64,000 bases of DNA from an uncultured Allosphingosinicella sp. (GCA_934539295.1 CAKTCN010000002.1:1-64000), one strand, 5' to 3'; positions 28,514-37,434 are shown, counted from the first letter of the stretch. Numbers and translations: made by a program. The notes: a model not told the origin generated them from the sequence alone.

Positions 28514-29430
28514 CCGAGATCGGCGAGGATCGCCGCCTGATCGGCGCGTTCCTCGAGATGATGGCTGCCGAGGCGGGGGCTGCCCGCAACACCTTGCTCG
28601 CCTACCAGCGCGATCTCGCCGGTGCGTCGGAGGCGCTGGACTTCCGACTGGCGGGTGCGGATGCTGACGCGCTCGTTCGACTGGGCGAAGTGTGGCAGCC
28701 GCTGAAGGCGGCTACGGTGGCGCGCAAGGCGGCGGCGCTGCGCCGCTTCTTCGGCTTTCTGCACGAAGGCGGCTTGCGCAGTGACGACCCATCCGCTGCG
28801 CTTCCCCGCCCTGCCCAGTCCCGACCGCTTCCCCGGATCCTCGACCGCGCGTCCGTCGACCGCCTGTTCGCCGAACTCGACCGGCGAAAGCGTGAGGAGC
28901 CCGGTCCTGCCGTCCTGCGCCTGACGGCACTTGTGGAGCTTCTCTACGGTTCGGGGCTTCGGGCCACCGAACTCGTATCCTTGCCGCGCGGAGCGATCCA
29001 TCCCGACAAGCCTTTCCTGATCCTCAAGGGAAAGGGTGGGCGTGAGCGACTGGTGCCACTGTCCGACCGCGCCCGCGCGGCTGTGGCAGAATGGGGTGCG
29101 CTGGTGCCAACGGATTCGCGCTGGCTCTTCCCGGCCGGCAAGAGCCATCTCAGCCGAGTGCGCCTGTACCAGATCCTGAAGGCGCTTGCGGCGGATGCGG
29201 GGATTCCGCCGGACCGCATCAGCCCCCACGTGCTGCGCCATGCCTTTGCCACGCACCTCCTCGAAGGTGGGGCGGATCTTCGTGCCTTGCAGACCCTGCT
29301 AGGTCATGCCGACATCGCAACGACGCAGATCTATACGCATGTCGACAGCCGCCGCCTGGTCGAACTCGTCAACAGCCGCCACCCCCTGGCAGATCGGGAC
29401 CGCGTTGACGAGAAACGCAAGCGCGCCTAA
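28510..29430 (+). CDS. xerD: Tyrosine recombinase XerD
   Basis: A 306-residue site-specific recombinase that resolves chromosome dimers at dif with XerC. An N-terminal SAM-like core-binding domain (about 10-95) precedes the catalytic domain with Arg151 (GLRATELV), Lys175 (KGKGGRER), His240 and Arg243 ([11 protein letters not shown]), His266 (LLGHADI) and nucleophile Tyr275 (IYTHVD). The full set is present, so it is active-looking. Translation begins at GTG overlapping the upstream stop. Chromosomal context and full-length simple domain structure favour XerD over a mobile-element integrase. Confidence 0.93.
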   Translation: MTEIGEDRRLIGAFLEMMAAEAGAARNTLLAYQRDLAGASEALDFRLAGADADALVRLGEVWQPLKAATVARKAAALRRFFGFLHEGGLRSDDPSAALPRPAQSRPLPRILDRASVDRLFAELDRRKREEPGPAVLRLTALVELLYGSGLRATELVSLPRGAIHPDKPFLILKGKGGRERLVPLSDRARAAVAEWGALVPTDSRWLFPAGKSHLSRVRLYQILKALAADAGIPPDRISPHVLRHAFATHLLEGGADLRALQTLLGHADIATTQIYTHVDSRRLVELVNSRHPLADRDRVDEKRKRA

Positions 29431-29441
29431 CCCGCCCTACC

Positions 29442-30383
29442 ATGGCCACTTTCCTGGATTTCGAGAAACCCATTGCCGAACTCGAGGCGCGCGTCAGCGA
29501 ATTGCGTGCCACTGCCGAGGGGGGCGACCTCAATATCGAGCCGGAGATCGAGCGGCTGCAGGCCAAGGCCGAGAAGCAGCTGCACGACACCTATGCGCGG
29601 CTGACGCCATGGCAGAAGACGCAGGTTGCCCGGCATCCTGAGCGGCCGCACTTCAAGCATTATGTTGCCGGGCTGATCGACGATTTCGTGCCGCTCGCCG
29701 GCGATCGCGGCTTTGCCGATGATCAGGCGATCGTGGGCGGCTTCGGGCGGCTGGATGGGCGCCGTGTGCTCGTGATCGGGCATGAGAAGGGCGACGATAC
29801 TGCCAGCCGAATCCGCCACAATTTCGGGATGGCCAAGCCGGAAGGTTATCGCAAGGCGATCCGCCTGATGCGCCTTGCCGACCGCTTCAACCTGCCTGTC
29901 GTGAGCTTGGTCGATACCGCCGGCGCCTTCCCGGGCGTGCAAGCGGAGGAGCGCGGGCAGGCCGAGGCGATCGCCCGTTCGACGGAGGAGTGCCTGGCGC
30001 TTACCGTGCCGCTCGTCACCGTGATCGTGGGTGAAGGCGGGTCGGGCGGCGCCATCGCGTTGGCGGCGGCCAACCGCGTGCTGATGCTCGAACATGCCAT
30101 TTACGCCGTGATCTCGCCCGAAGGCTGCGCATCCATCCTGTGGCGCACCAGCGACCGCGCACCGGAAGCGGCCGAGGCGATGCGCGTGACGGCCGAGGAT
30201 TTGCGTCAGCTTGGCGTCGTCGACCGCATCGTTTCCGAACCGGTCGGCGGCGCGCACCGCGATCCTGCGGCTGCGATCACGAGCCTCGGCGCCGTCCTCT
30301 CCGAGGAACTCGCGCGTTACGACGGCATGACGGGCGAAGCGATCCGCGCCGAACGTCGTTCGAAATTTCTATCGATCACCTGA
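29442..30383 (+). CDS. accA: Acetyl-CoA carboxylase carboxyltransferase subunit alpha
   Basis: A 313-residue subunit that, with AccD, transfers the carboxyl group from carboxybiotin to acetyl-CoA. Family features are the start [19 protein letters not shown], then [72 protein letters not shown] and [11 protein letters not shown]. It lies 11 bases after xerD in the same direction. Other acc genes are not in the window. Confidence 0.97.
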   Translation: MATFLDFEKPIAELEARVSELRATAEGGDLNIEPEIERLQAKAEKQLHDTYARLTPWQKTQVARHPERPHFKHYVAGLIDDFVPLAGDRGFADDQAIVGGFGRLDGRRVLVIGHEKGDDTASRIRHNFGMAKPEGYRKAIRLMRLADRFNLPVVSLVDTAGAFPGVQAEERGQAEAIARSTEECLALTVPLVTVIVGEGGSGGAIALAAANRVLMLEHAIYAVISPEGCASILWRTSDRAPEAAEAMRVTAEDLRQLGVVDRIVSEPVGGAHRDPAAAITSLGAVLSEELARYDGMTGEAIRAERRSKFLSIT

Positions 30384-30478
30384 AGCGTTCAGCCCTTCGG
30401 CCAGGACGGGCTTGGAACCTCACCGGTTCCTGATCATTTCGGAGCGACACCGTTCCGCGTGACAGGAGTACCGGTTCC
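30384..30478 (+). promoter_or_regulatory. Upstream region of the M48 gene with repeated ACCGGTTCC
   Basis: In the 95-base gap the motif ACCGGTTCC occurs at 30422-30430 and 30470-30478, with ACCGTTCC between at 30449-30456, and GGAACC at 30414-30419 as an inverted half. GGAAC at 30414 with CATT 16 bases later loosely resembles an EcfG-type general-stress promoter. AGGAG precedes the ATG by ten bases. Promoter and operator identities are guesses. Confidence 0.3.
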
Positions 30479-31939
30479 ATGAAGATGAAAGCAGTGATGG
30501 CGCTCACCGCGTCGCTGGCCGTGATCGGCTGCGCGACCGGAGGTCTCCAAGGCCAGGGCGGCAGCCGCAGCATCGCGCCGCAGGCCGCCCAGGCCGCAGC
30601 GCAGCAGCACCCGCAGGTGATCGAGGAGTTTGGCGGCGCGCTGTCGGGCAACCGGGCCACTTACGTCACAACCGTGGGCCGCAAGGTCGGCGCGCAGTCC
30701 GGCATTCAGGGCGCAGGCACGGGCGCCTATACCTTCACTGCGCTGAACTCGCCCGTGATGAACGCTTTCGCCGTGCCGGGCGGATATGTCTACATCACCC
30801 GGCAATTGATGGGCCTGATGAACGACGAGGCCGAACTCGCCTCCGTGCTCGGCCACGAGGTCGGCCACATCGCCGCGGACCATAGTGCCGGGCGGCAGCG
30901 CAGCTCGATCCTCACGCAGATCCTTGCCACGGGCGCGGCCATCTTCACCGGCTCCAGCCAGCTCGGGCAGGTTGTCGGCCAGGTCGCGCAGCTTCGACAG
31001 CTGAGCTATTCGCGCAATCAGGAATTCGAATCGGACGACCTGGGCGTGCGCTACATCGCCGGCGCAGGCTACGACCCCGCTGCTTCGGCCAGCTTCCTGG
31101 CCTCGCTCGGCGCCGCAACATCGCTGGAAAGCCGCGCCTCCGGCCGCAATGACGAGCGCGCCGTGCCGAATTGGGCGCGGACGCACCCGCTGAGCGCCGA
31201 CCGCGTTACCCGCGCCAGCCAGCGTGCGCAGCAGACGGGCACTGCCGGACGCGGCATCCGCAACCGCGACCAGTATCTCGCCATGATCGATGGCCTCATT
31301 GTCGACGACGATCCTGCGCAGGGCATCATCGATGGGCGCACCTTCTCGCATCCCGATCTTCGCTTCCGCTTCAGCGTGCCGCAGGGCTACGGCATTCAGA
31401 ACGGCACGCGCGCCGTGTCGGTGATCGGCAATGGTGGTCAGGCGCAATTTTCCACCGGTCCGTTCAACGGCAATCTCGGCACCTATATCGCGCAGGTCCT
31501 CGTCGCCCAGGCGGGGCAGCAGGTGCAGGTGCCCCAACCGCGCACAACTACGGTGAACGGCATTCCTGCCGCCTACACGACTGCACGGGCGAGCACTCAA
31601 TCCGGTCAGGTGGATGTTACCGTGTTCGCCTATCGCTGGGACAACGATATCGCCTACCATTTCACCATGATCACGCCGGCGGGGCAGGGTATCGGCCCGT
31701 TCCAATCGATGGTGACCTCGCTTGCACGCCTGGGCGCCAGCGAAGCGGCAGCGATCCGGCCGCGGGTTATCGATGTGGTGACTGTCGGCCCGCGTGACAC
31801 GGTGCAGACGCTGGCGAGCCGAATGGCCTATACGGACCTCAAGACTGAGCGTTTCCTCACGCTCAACGGTCTCGCCAGCAATGTCCGGCTGACGCCCGGG
31901 CAGAAGGTCAAGCTGGTCGTATACGGCACGCGTAGCTGA
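30479..31939 (+). CDS. M48 family zinc metalloprotease, lipoprotein
   Basis: A 486-residue exported protease. The signal peptide ends in a lipobox VIGC with Cys18 as the lipidation site. The M48 catalytic helix is GHEVGH (zinc ligands His126 and His130, Glu127), and the third ligand is probably Glu182 in SRNQEFESDD. After residue 260 comes a region with FRFSVPQGYGIQN and a LysM-like end (VGPRDTVQTLASRM...LTPGQKVKLVVYG). The layout is BepA/YfgC-related with an added peptidoglycan- or substrate-binding tail, suggesting a role in outer-membrane protein quality control. Confidence 0.9.
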   Translation: MKMKAVMALTASLAVIGCATGGLQGQGGSRSIAPQAAQAAAQQHPQVIEEFGGALSGNRATYVTTVGRKVGAQSGIQGAGTGAYTFTALNSPVMNAFAVPGGYVYITRQLMGLMNDEAELASVLGHEVGHIAADHSAGRQRSSILTQILATGAAIFTGSSQLGQVVGQVAQLRQLSYSRNQEFESDDLGVRYIAGAGYDPAASASFLASLGAATSLESRASGRNDERAVPNWARTHPLSADRVTRASQRAQQTGTAGRGIRNRDQYLAMIDGLIVDDDPAQGIIDGRTFSHPDLRFRFSVPQGYGIQNGTRAVSVIGNGGQAQFSTGPFNGNLGTYIAQVLVAQAGQQVQVPQPRTTTVNGIPAAYTTARASTQSGQVDVTVFAYRWDNDIAYHFTMITPAGQGIGPFQSMVTSLARLGASEAAAIRPRVIDVVTVGPRDTVQTLASRMAYTDLKTERFLTLNGLASNVRLTPGQKVKLVVYGTRS

Positions 31940-31946
31940 CAAAAGA

Positions 31947-31976
31947 AAAGCGGCGGGAGTTCCCTCCCGCCGCTTT
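31947..31976. terminator. Bidirectional intrinsic terminator
   Basis: A perfect 13-bp stem (31947-31959 with 31964-31976, loop TTCC) is flanked by A-rich sequence on the left (AAAAG) and ends in TTT on the right. It sits eight bases after the M48 stop and 32 bases before the convergent pilin gene stop, so it can serve both strands. Confidence 0.85.
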
Positions 31977-32007
31977 CCTGCACTAACAAGCTATCGCCCT
32001 GAGTGAC

Positions 32008-32193
32008 TCACTCCTCAGTAGCCGGAGGCGCGTTCTCAAGACGATCATCGACAGTATCGAAGGTGGTGCCGAGGCGCTCACCAATGCCGCCGAGAGCAGC
32101 GAGGCCGGCGACTGCGATGAGCGCAGCGATCAGGCCGTATTCGATAGCGGTCGCGCCCTTGCTGTTCTTGACGAGCTTGATGAAGTTCTTCAT
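32008..32193 (-). CDS. Flp family type IVb pilin
   Basis: A 61-residue prepilin. The basic leader MKNFIKLVKNSKG ends at the prepilin-peptidase glycine, followed by ATAIEYGLIAALIAVAGLAA with the conserved Glu5-Tyr6 of Flp pilins, and a short soluble tail ending ENAPPATEE. GGAG lies eight bases before ATG 32193; an upstream ATG gives a nonsense extension. No tad secretion genes are close, so the assembly machinery must be elsewhere. It is the second of two pilin genes in tandem. Confidence 0.93.
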   Translation of the reverse strand: MKNFIKLVKNSKGATAIEYGLIAALIAVAGLAALGGIGERLGTTFDTVDDRLENAPPATEE

Positions 32194-32294
32194 GTCCGGT
32201 CTCCGTTTCGTAACACAGTCGGGAACGTCCACTTTCCCGAGCCTCCGTGTTTGGCTGGCATCACGGGTTATACGAATCGGAGGTTTAAAAACCT

Positions 32295-32474
32295 TTAATC
32301 GCCAATGGCGGCTCGTTCGGCTGCTCGATCGACCTCATTCCACCGCGCCGAGACGCCGTTTCCGACCAGCTGCACCGCTCCCGCCGCTACAAGGGCGATC
32401 AGGCCTGCCAAGAGGCCATATTCTACCGCGGTGGCGCCGGAGTCGTTGCTGAACAAAGCCGTATCATCGTGCAT
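32295..32474 (-). CDS. Second Flp-type pilin, 59 residues
   Basis: A short prepilin-like protein of 59 residues. Its leader MHDDTALFSNDSG is acidic, unlike the usual basic leader, but ends in Gly at the expected cleavage site. It is followed by ATAVEYGLLAGLIALVAAGA with Glu5-Tyr6 intact, then a helical tail ending RAAIGD. GGAG precedes the ATG by eight bases. It lies 101 bases upstream of the other pilin gene on the same strand and overlaps the longest possible mutT start by six bases. The odd leader could make it a minor or regulatory pilin. Confidence 0.78.
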   Translation of the reverse strand: MHDDTALFSNDSGATAVEYGLLAGLIALVAAGAVQLVGNGVSARWNEVDRAAERAAIGD

Positions 32475-32969
32475 CAGAATGCTCCTTCACCAGGGCACAT
32501 CCATCCGTTAGGCGCGACCTTCGTGAATCGGGAAGGCGGCCGCCACTTGGAAAGACGCACGACATTGCTGGTGGTTGCCGCGGCCCTGCTGCGTGCCGAC
32601 GGCCGCATTCTCCTGCAGCAGCGGTCCGCGCACCGCGCGATGGCCGGATTGTGGGAGTTTCCCGGCGGCAAAGTCGAAGCGGGTGAATTGCCGGAAGCCG
32701 CGCTCGTCCGTGAACTGCAGGAGGAGTTGGGTATCGTCGTGGATCAAGCGGCGCTGACGCCCGCCGCCTTTGCAAGCGACCGCATCGGCGATCGGCACCT
32801 GCTGCTGCTGCTTTACATCTGCCGCACATGGCATGGAGAGCCGGCAGCGCTGGATGCGGACGGGCTGCAGTGGCTTCTGCCTGGCGAGATGCGGGGCCTC
32901 CCGATGCCGCCTGCCGACCTGCCTCTCATCCCGTTGCTGGAGGCGGCGATCCGTTCGTCCCCGGCCTGA
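32469..32969 (+). CDS. mutT: NUDIX hydrolase, MutT (8-oxo-dGTP diphosphatase)
   Basis: A 166-residue NUDIX protein removing oxidised dGTP from the pool. The NUDIX box fits GX5EX7REX2EEXG: GGKVEAGELPEAALVREL near residues 67-84, then QEELGI; the family's LLQQRSAHRAMAGLWEFPGG precedes it. The longest frame starts at ATG 32469 inside the divergent pilin gene. GTG 32523 or TTG 32547, the latter with GGAAGG ten bases upstream, are more plausible starts because homology begins at RTTLLVVAAALL. It ends tail-to-tail, overlapping the methyltransferase gene by 44 bases. Confidence 0.9.
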   Translation: MHQNAPSPGHIHPLGATFVNREGGRHLERRTTLLVVAAALLRADGRILLQQRSAHRAMAGLWEFPGGKVEAGELPEAALVRELQEELGIVVDQAALTPAAFASDRIGDRHLLLLLYICRTWHGEPAALDADGLQWLLPGEMRGLPMPPADLPLIPLLEAAIRSSPA

Positions 32970-33795
32970 GCGCGTCGGCGAGGGACTTCGATCCGCTGCC
33001 ACGCCGGGCAGGGCGCGGCTGATCGGGCGAGGGTGCCCAGGCAGTCAGGTAAAGCAGCTCGAAGATTTCCGGAGTCTTGCCGTCGGGGTCCGCGTCTCCA
33101 GCGAAGTCCGACCACGCAGCGGCAAGCCCTGCCTTTCCGATCGGCACGGAGGAACGGCTACGCAATATGTTCGTCGCGCCCATTGCCCGCAGATCATGCA
33201 CAAGCCGAAGCAGGTTGGAAAAGCGAACAGTCATTCGCTCGCCATCCACTACCGGCAAAGTCATGCCGGCCCGGCTGAGCAGGTCGCCGGCGGCACGAAC
33301 GTCGATTTGAGGATGAATGCGGGGCGAGGCGCCGCCGCCCTCCGCCGCCATCATCGCGCGGCGCAGGCGCGGCAGGCTGCCGGCACCGCCGATTGCGGCA
33401 AGGAACAAGCCGTCAGGGCGCAGCGCCCGGCGCACGAGCGTCAGGGCACCCGGCAGATCGTTGACGCTGTCCAACGCACCTGCCGAGATGACGAGGTCGA
33501 AACTGCCATCTGCGAAGGGGAGCCGGTCCTCGTCGCATTGTACGCCGCGCGAGGAGAATAACTCGCCCGCATCGGCTTCCACTACCTTCATGCCGTGTCC
33601 CCGAAGGACAGACGCGAGGTAGCCGTCGCCGCAACCGAGATCGAGCACGTCCACGAAGTCGCGCTTCACCGACGCAAGCCGTTCCACCAGCTCGTTGGCC
33701 GCATGCCGCAGCAAGTAGCGGTCGTCATCCGGTGCAGCGGCCGCGCGATCGCGGCGAACGCGACGAAGACGGCGGTCAAAGGGCATGTCGTCCAT
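32926..33795 (-). CDS. SAM-dependent methyltransferase, BioC/NDUFAF5-like
   Basis: A 289-residue class I methyltransferase. Motif I is VLDLGCGDGYLASVL, the acidic post-I residue is in VVEADAG, and the region DRLPFADGSFDLVISAGALD is motif II-III. The C-terminal portion (RFSNLLRLVHDLRAMGATN) is typical of the BioC-like group that also contains the complex I assembly factor NDUFAF5. Starts at 33795 or 33786 (MPFDRRLRR) are both possible; the latter leaves room for a divergent promoter with comF. The last 44 bases overlap mutT on the other strand. Confidence 0.85.
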   Translation of the reverse strand: MDDMPFDRRLRRVRRDRAAAAPDDDRYLLRHAANELVERLASVKRDFVDVLDLGCGDGYLASVLRGHGMKVVEADAGELFSSRGVQCDEDRLPFADGSFDLVISAGALDSVNDLPGALTLVRRALRPDGLFLAAIGGAGSLPRLRRAMMAAEGGGASPRIHPQIDVRAAGDLLSRAGMTLPVVDGERMTVRFSNLLRLVHDLRAMGATNILRSRSSVPIGKAGLAAAWSDFAGDADPDGKTPEIFELLYLTAWAPSPDQPRPARRGSGSKSLADALRPGTNGSPPPATG

Positions 33796-33838
33796 GCGCG
33801 GGCTTGTGCCGCCGCGCGGGCTGTCGGACAAGGCCGGT

Positions 33839-34597
33839 ATGCAGCTTTCCGGCACAGTGCAGGCGGTCCTACGCGATAGACTGGTCCGACCGATCATCGA
33901 CTTTGCGCTCCCGCCCCGCTGTCCAGGCTGCGGCGTCATCGTGGATGATCTCCACCATTTCTGCCTGAGCTGCTGGCAATCTCTCACCTTTCTCGGAAAT
34001 CCTTGCTGCCGCCGATGCGGCTTGCCATTCGCCTTCAGCGCAGGGGATGAGGCCGATTGCGGAGCATGCCTTGCCCACCCACCTGCCTTTGATGGCCTTC
34101 GCGCGGCCGTGGCCTATGGGGAGGTCGCGCGATCGGTGATCCTGAAGCTCAAATATGGCGGCAGGCCAGCCGTGGCGCGGACCTGCGCCCAGTATATGGC
34201 GCGGCACATGCCCGATTGTGCGGAGCCGCTGCTGGTGCCGGTGCCGCTCCATCGCTGGCGCATATGGCAGCGCGGCTACAATCAATCGGCGCTGATCGCC
34301 CGCGCGCTAGCTCGTCGGCGAGGCGCCGCGACCGACCTGGCCCTCATCGACCGGGTGAAGCGCACGCCGCCGCTCAAAGGCATGAGCCGCACCGAACGCG
34401 CGCGGACCATGTCAGGCGCTTTCGCTTTATCGCCAGAGGCGAAGCAGCGGGTGAAGGGACGCGCGATCATTCTGGTCGACGACGTCTACACAACGGGGGC
34501 GACCGCCGATGCCTGCGCACGGCTGCTTCGCCGCGCCGGCGCCGCTTCGGTGAACATATTGTGCTGGGCGCGGGTTGTTCGAACCGACGAAGATTGA
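33839..34597 (+). CDS. ComF family phosphoribosyltransferase-like protein
   Basis: A 252-residue ComF protein. The N-terminal double zinc ribbon has CPGC, CLSC, CCRRCG and CGAC cysteines within residues 25-75; the C-terminal phosphoribosyltransferase domain carries AIILVDDVYTTGATA, the PRPP loop. ComF proteins are linked to DNA uptake and fork maintenance, but their biochemistry is unclear. The frame is open 54 bases further upstream (MSSMRGL), overlapping the divergent methyltransferase start, so the inner ATG is preferred. Confidence 0.9.
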   Translation: MQLSGTVQAVLRDRLVRPIIDFALPPRCPGCGVIVDDLHHFCLSCWQSLTFLGNPCCRRCGLPFAFSAGDEADCGACLAHPPAFDGLRAAVAYGEVARSVILKLKYGGRPAVARTCAQYMARHMPDCAEPLLVPVPLHRWRIWQRGYNQSALIARALARRRGAATDLALIDRVKRTPPLKGMSRTERARTMSGAFALSPEAKQRVKGRAIILVDDVYTTGATADACARLLRRAGAASVNILCWARVVRTDED

Positions 34598-34647
34598 CAA
34601 GCACCCGCCCGACCCACAATTCGGGCCTTCAAGGAGCCGATGACCCG

Positions 34648-34905
34648 ATGCCGAGTATCGAAATCTATACCAAGAGCTTCTGCCCCTATTGTTCGCGCGC
34701 GAAGAAACTGCTGGGCGACAAGGGCGCAGCGTTCAAGGAATATGAGATCAGCAACGACCCGGCCAAGCGCGCCGAGATGATCCAGCGCGCGAACGGCCGC
34801 ACCACCGTGCCGCAAATCTTCATCGGCGACCGTCATGTCGGCGGATCGGACGATCTCGCGGCATTGGAGCGGGCGGGCAAGCTGGATCCGCTGCTCGCCG
34901 CCTGA
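34648..34905 (+). CDS. grxC: Glutaredoxin 3
   Basis: An 85-residue dithiol glutaredoxin. The active site is CPYC at residues 12-15 in KSFCPYCSRAKKLL, and the glutathione-binding TVPQIFIGDRHVGGSDDL is complete. It reduces disulfides with glutathione in the cytoplasm. It lies 51 bases after comF and its TGA shares a base with the next gene's ATG (TGATG), so grxC, the nitrilase-family gene and the DUF1178 gene form an operon. Confidence 0.96.
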   Translation: MPSIEIYTKSFCPYCSRAKKLLGDKGAAFKEYEISNDPAKRAEMIQRANGRTTVPQIFIGDRHVGGSDDLAALERAGKLDPLLAA

Positions 34906-35732
34906 TGCGCATTGCCGTTCACCAGGCCCGAACCGGCATCGATCCGGCTGCCAACGCCCTCCGCTTGGTAGAGGTGATCGACCAGGCGGCTGACGGCGGC
35001 GCCGTAATGCTGTTCACGCCGGAGATGAGCAACCTGCTCGACAAGGATCGTGATCGCGGGCGTCCCAAGCTGCGCGACGAAGCTGGCGATCCTGTTCTTG
35101 CCGCCGTGCGTGATGCCGCGGCCCGGCGCGGGATATGGGTTCAACTCGGCTCGATCGCTCTTGCCGGCGAGCGCGAGGATGGACGCCTGGTTAACCGTGC
35201 CTTCCTCATCGATGATGGCGGTGCGATCCTTGCGCGCTACGACAAGATGCACTTGTTCGACGTCGATTTGCCGAACGGGGAAAGCTGGCGCGAATCTGCT
35301 TCCTATGCTCCGGGCGATGCGCCGATCGTAGCGGAAACGCCGGTCGGAGCCGTCGGGCTGTCGATCTGCTACGACCTGCGCTTTCCCGATCTTTACCGCA
35401 TGCTGACAGGAGCAGGCGCCAAAGTCGTTGCGGTTCCCGCAGCCTTCACGGTGCCAACCGGCGCCGCCCATTGGCACGTTCTGCTGCGCGCCCGCGCGAT
35501 CGAGGCTGGCGTCTTCGTCGTGGCGGCCGCTCAGTCCGGCCGCCACGAGGATGGCCGGGAAACCTATGGTCACTCGTTGGTGATCGACCCCTGGGGCGAA
35601 CTGCTGCTCGACATGGAGGATGCCGAAGGCGTCGGCTTTGCTGAACTTGACCTCGGCAGGGTCGATGAGGTGCGCGCGCGTCTTCCCGCCATTCGCCACC
35701 GCCGATCCATCTCCGAACCGATCCGCGCATGA
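34905..35732 (+). CDS. Carbon-nitrogen hydrolase, Nit2-like omega-amidase family
   Basis: A 275-residue nitrilase-superfamily enzyme. The Glu-Lys-Cys triad is visible: Glu in LFTPEMSN near residue 40, Lys in YDKMHLFD near 114, and Cys in GLSICYDLRFPDLY near 154. The DIPNGESWRES-like lid is of the Nit2 or deaminated-glutathione-amidase type (NIT1), and adjacency to glutaredoxin hints at glutathione repair, which is inference. Overlaps in both directions show tight coupling. Confidence 0.9.
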   Translation: MRIAVHQARTGIDPAANALRLVEVIDQAADGGAVMLFTPEMSNLLDKDRDRGRPKLRDEAGDPVLAAVRDAAARRGIWVQLGSIALAGEREDGRLVNRAFLIDDGGAILARYDKMHLFDVDLPNGESWRESASYAPGDAPIVAETPVGAVGLSICYDLRFPDLYRMLTGAGAKVVAVPAAFTVPTGAAHWHVLLRARAIEAGVFVVAAAQSGRHEDGRETYGHSLVIDPWGELLLDMEDAEGVGFAELDLGRVDEVRARLPAIRHRRSISEPIRA

Positions 35733-36181
35733 TCGTCTTCGATCTGGTCTGCGCACCTGCCGGTCATGTCTTCGAAGCCTGGTTCGGCTCGACCGCCGAT
35801 TACGACGCGCAGCGAACGCGCGGCCTCGTCCAGTGTCCGCTCTGCGGCGCTGCCGACGTCGGCAAGGCGGTGATGGCACCGCGTGTCTCCGTTAAGGGTA
35901 ATCAGCGTCCGACCGGTGGGTCCGCTCCACTGAGCTCGGATGTCGAGGGGATGAAGCAAATGCTTTCCGCTCTCGCCACGGCGCAGAAGAAGTTGCTCGA
36001 GAAGTCCGAACATGTCGGCGAGCGCTTCGCCGACGAAGCTCGGTCGATCCACCTCGGCGAAAGCCCCGGCCGCGCCATCCACGGTCGGGCCACGCCGGAC
36101 CAGGCGCGCAGCCTTGCAGAGGACGGCATCGCCGTGGCTGCACTGCCGTTCCCTGTGATTGATGAAGACCTGAAGAACTAG
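35729..36181 (+). CDS. DUF1178 family protein
   Basis: A 150-residue alphaproteobacterial protein of unknown function. It has the family pattern MIVFDLVCAPAGHVFEAWFG, a CPLCG pair near residue 36 that could bind zinc with other residues, and a conserved C-terminal RSIHLGESPGRAIHGRATPDQ and FPVIDEDLKN. It overlaps the nitrilase-family gene by four bases, and its stop overlaps the convergent broken O-antigen-ligase gene by four bases. Confidence 0.92.
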   Translation: MIVFDLVCAPAGHVFEAWFGSTADYDAQRTRGLVQCPLCGAADVGKAVMAPRVSVKGNQRPTGGSAPLSSDVEGMKQMLSALATAQKKLLEKSEHVGERFADEARSIHLGESPGRAIHGRATPDQARSLAEDGIAVAALPFPVIDEDLKN

Positions 36182-37434
36182 GCGGCTTCGCGCCGCCCGA
36201 GCGCCAATGCCGTGCCAAGGCACGCGAAGAAGGTCGCGCTTGCCTGAACATGGTAGAGCGTGCCGTCATAGGCGGAGAAGACAAGGAGTGCCACAATACC
36301 CAGGAGGGGTGGGACCACGGCACTACCTTTCTCTCGCGCAATTGCTGCAAGGCGACGTGCCAACATGATGCCGATCGCGATGAACATCGTCGATCCGATC
36401 AGCCCCCAGGCATGCAACACCTGAAGCGGCAGGTTGTGCGGATGGAGAACGTCCAGGCGATCGGCGGTGGGCACGGAGAAGCTCACCTGCCCTTCGCCAT
36501 GACCCAGCCAAGGACGTTGCATCGCGACTTGGAAGGTATCGCTCCACAGTTCCGTTCGTCCGCTTGAGCTGCTTCCTGTATCGGCCATCCGTCCGAAACC
36601 GAGCGGGCCTCCAAGATACGGCAGGCTTGTTGCCACGACAGTGCCGGCGAAGGCGCTAGCCGCGATTCAGCCGATCGCAACCGGGCGCCGCATGGATGCA
36701 AACAATGTTGTTCCGAGCACCAAAGTACCGGCGATCGCCACGACTCCCCCGCGTGAGCCGCTCCAAGCCGTAAATGCCACCGCCATCGCCAGGACAGCAC
36801 TCCACAAAAAGCGGCGACGGCTGTTGTAGGTGATGGCGATCTGGCCGGCTGCGATCACGCCGATGGGCGCTGCATAATAGCCGATCCGACGCAAATGGTC
36901 GAAGCCGGGAAGGCCGTTGCTCCAGTCGACATGGGCCGGGTCCGCGACCAAGGGCGAGAAGCATATGGTCAGCGGCGCCACGATCGCGAGCCCGGCTGCC
37001 ATTCCCACCATCATCTCGAGCGGCCTGACGAATCCCGTTGCGCAAAGCCGCGCCAGCGCCGCGGCGAACAAAAGGTGGATCAGCCACAGGAGTGTGCGCA
37101 CGGCCGCATAGGCCGGGGCCGGTGCCCACAGGATGCTGACGATCGCAAAGGCGCCGAGCGCGAGCATGGTCCATCGCAAGGGCTGCGAGATGTCGATCGG
37201 CACGCGCGCTTCCCGGATGCACGTAGCGAGTAGGATCGTCGCCAGTTCGGCTCCCAATGTCGGCACCGCATAGGCCTTGAGCCAGAAGAAGTCCTGCGTT
37301 CCCGCCGCGCCATGTTGGCTCGCCGTCAGCAGCCAGGTAAGGAGTGGCGCCAGACCGAATGCCGCCGGCACGAAGATGCGAGCGATGTTGTGGCTGCCCG
37401 AGTTGGAACGGGCGGGAAGGGTGGCCGGGGTCAT
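36178..37434 (-). pseudogene. O-antigen ligase family gene interrupted by one in-frame stop
   Basis: Reading leftward from ATG 37434, a 255-codon frame with many membrane helices (LLTWLLTASQ, IREARVPIDI, FTAWSGSRGGVVAIAGTLVL) runs to TGA at 36667-36669. The same frame then continues without a shift for 162 more codons to 36178, encoding the rest of a Wzy_C-type ligase/polymerase, including HPHNLPLQVLHAWGLIG and the last helices. Joined, the two halves give about 418 residues, a normal size for the family. One base change (TGA for TGG or CGA) explains it. Sequencing error, recent inactivation or readthrough are the options. Confidence 0.85.

Noticed and set aside
28510..29430. Tyrosine recombinase as a mobile-element integrase or integron enzyme
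   Set aside because: Length, domain make-up and coupling to chromosomal genes fit XerD; no attC repeats or phage genes are seen.
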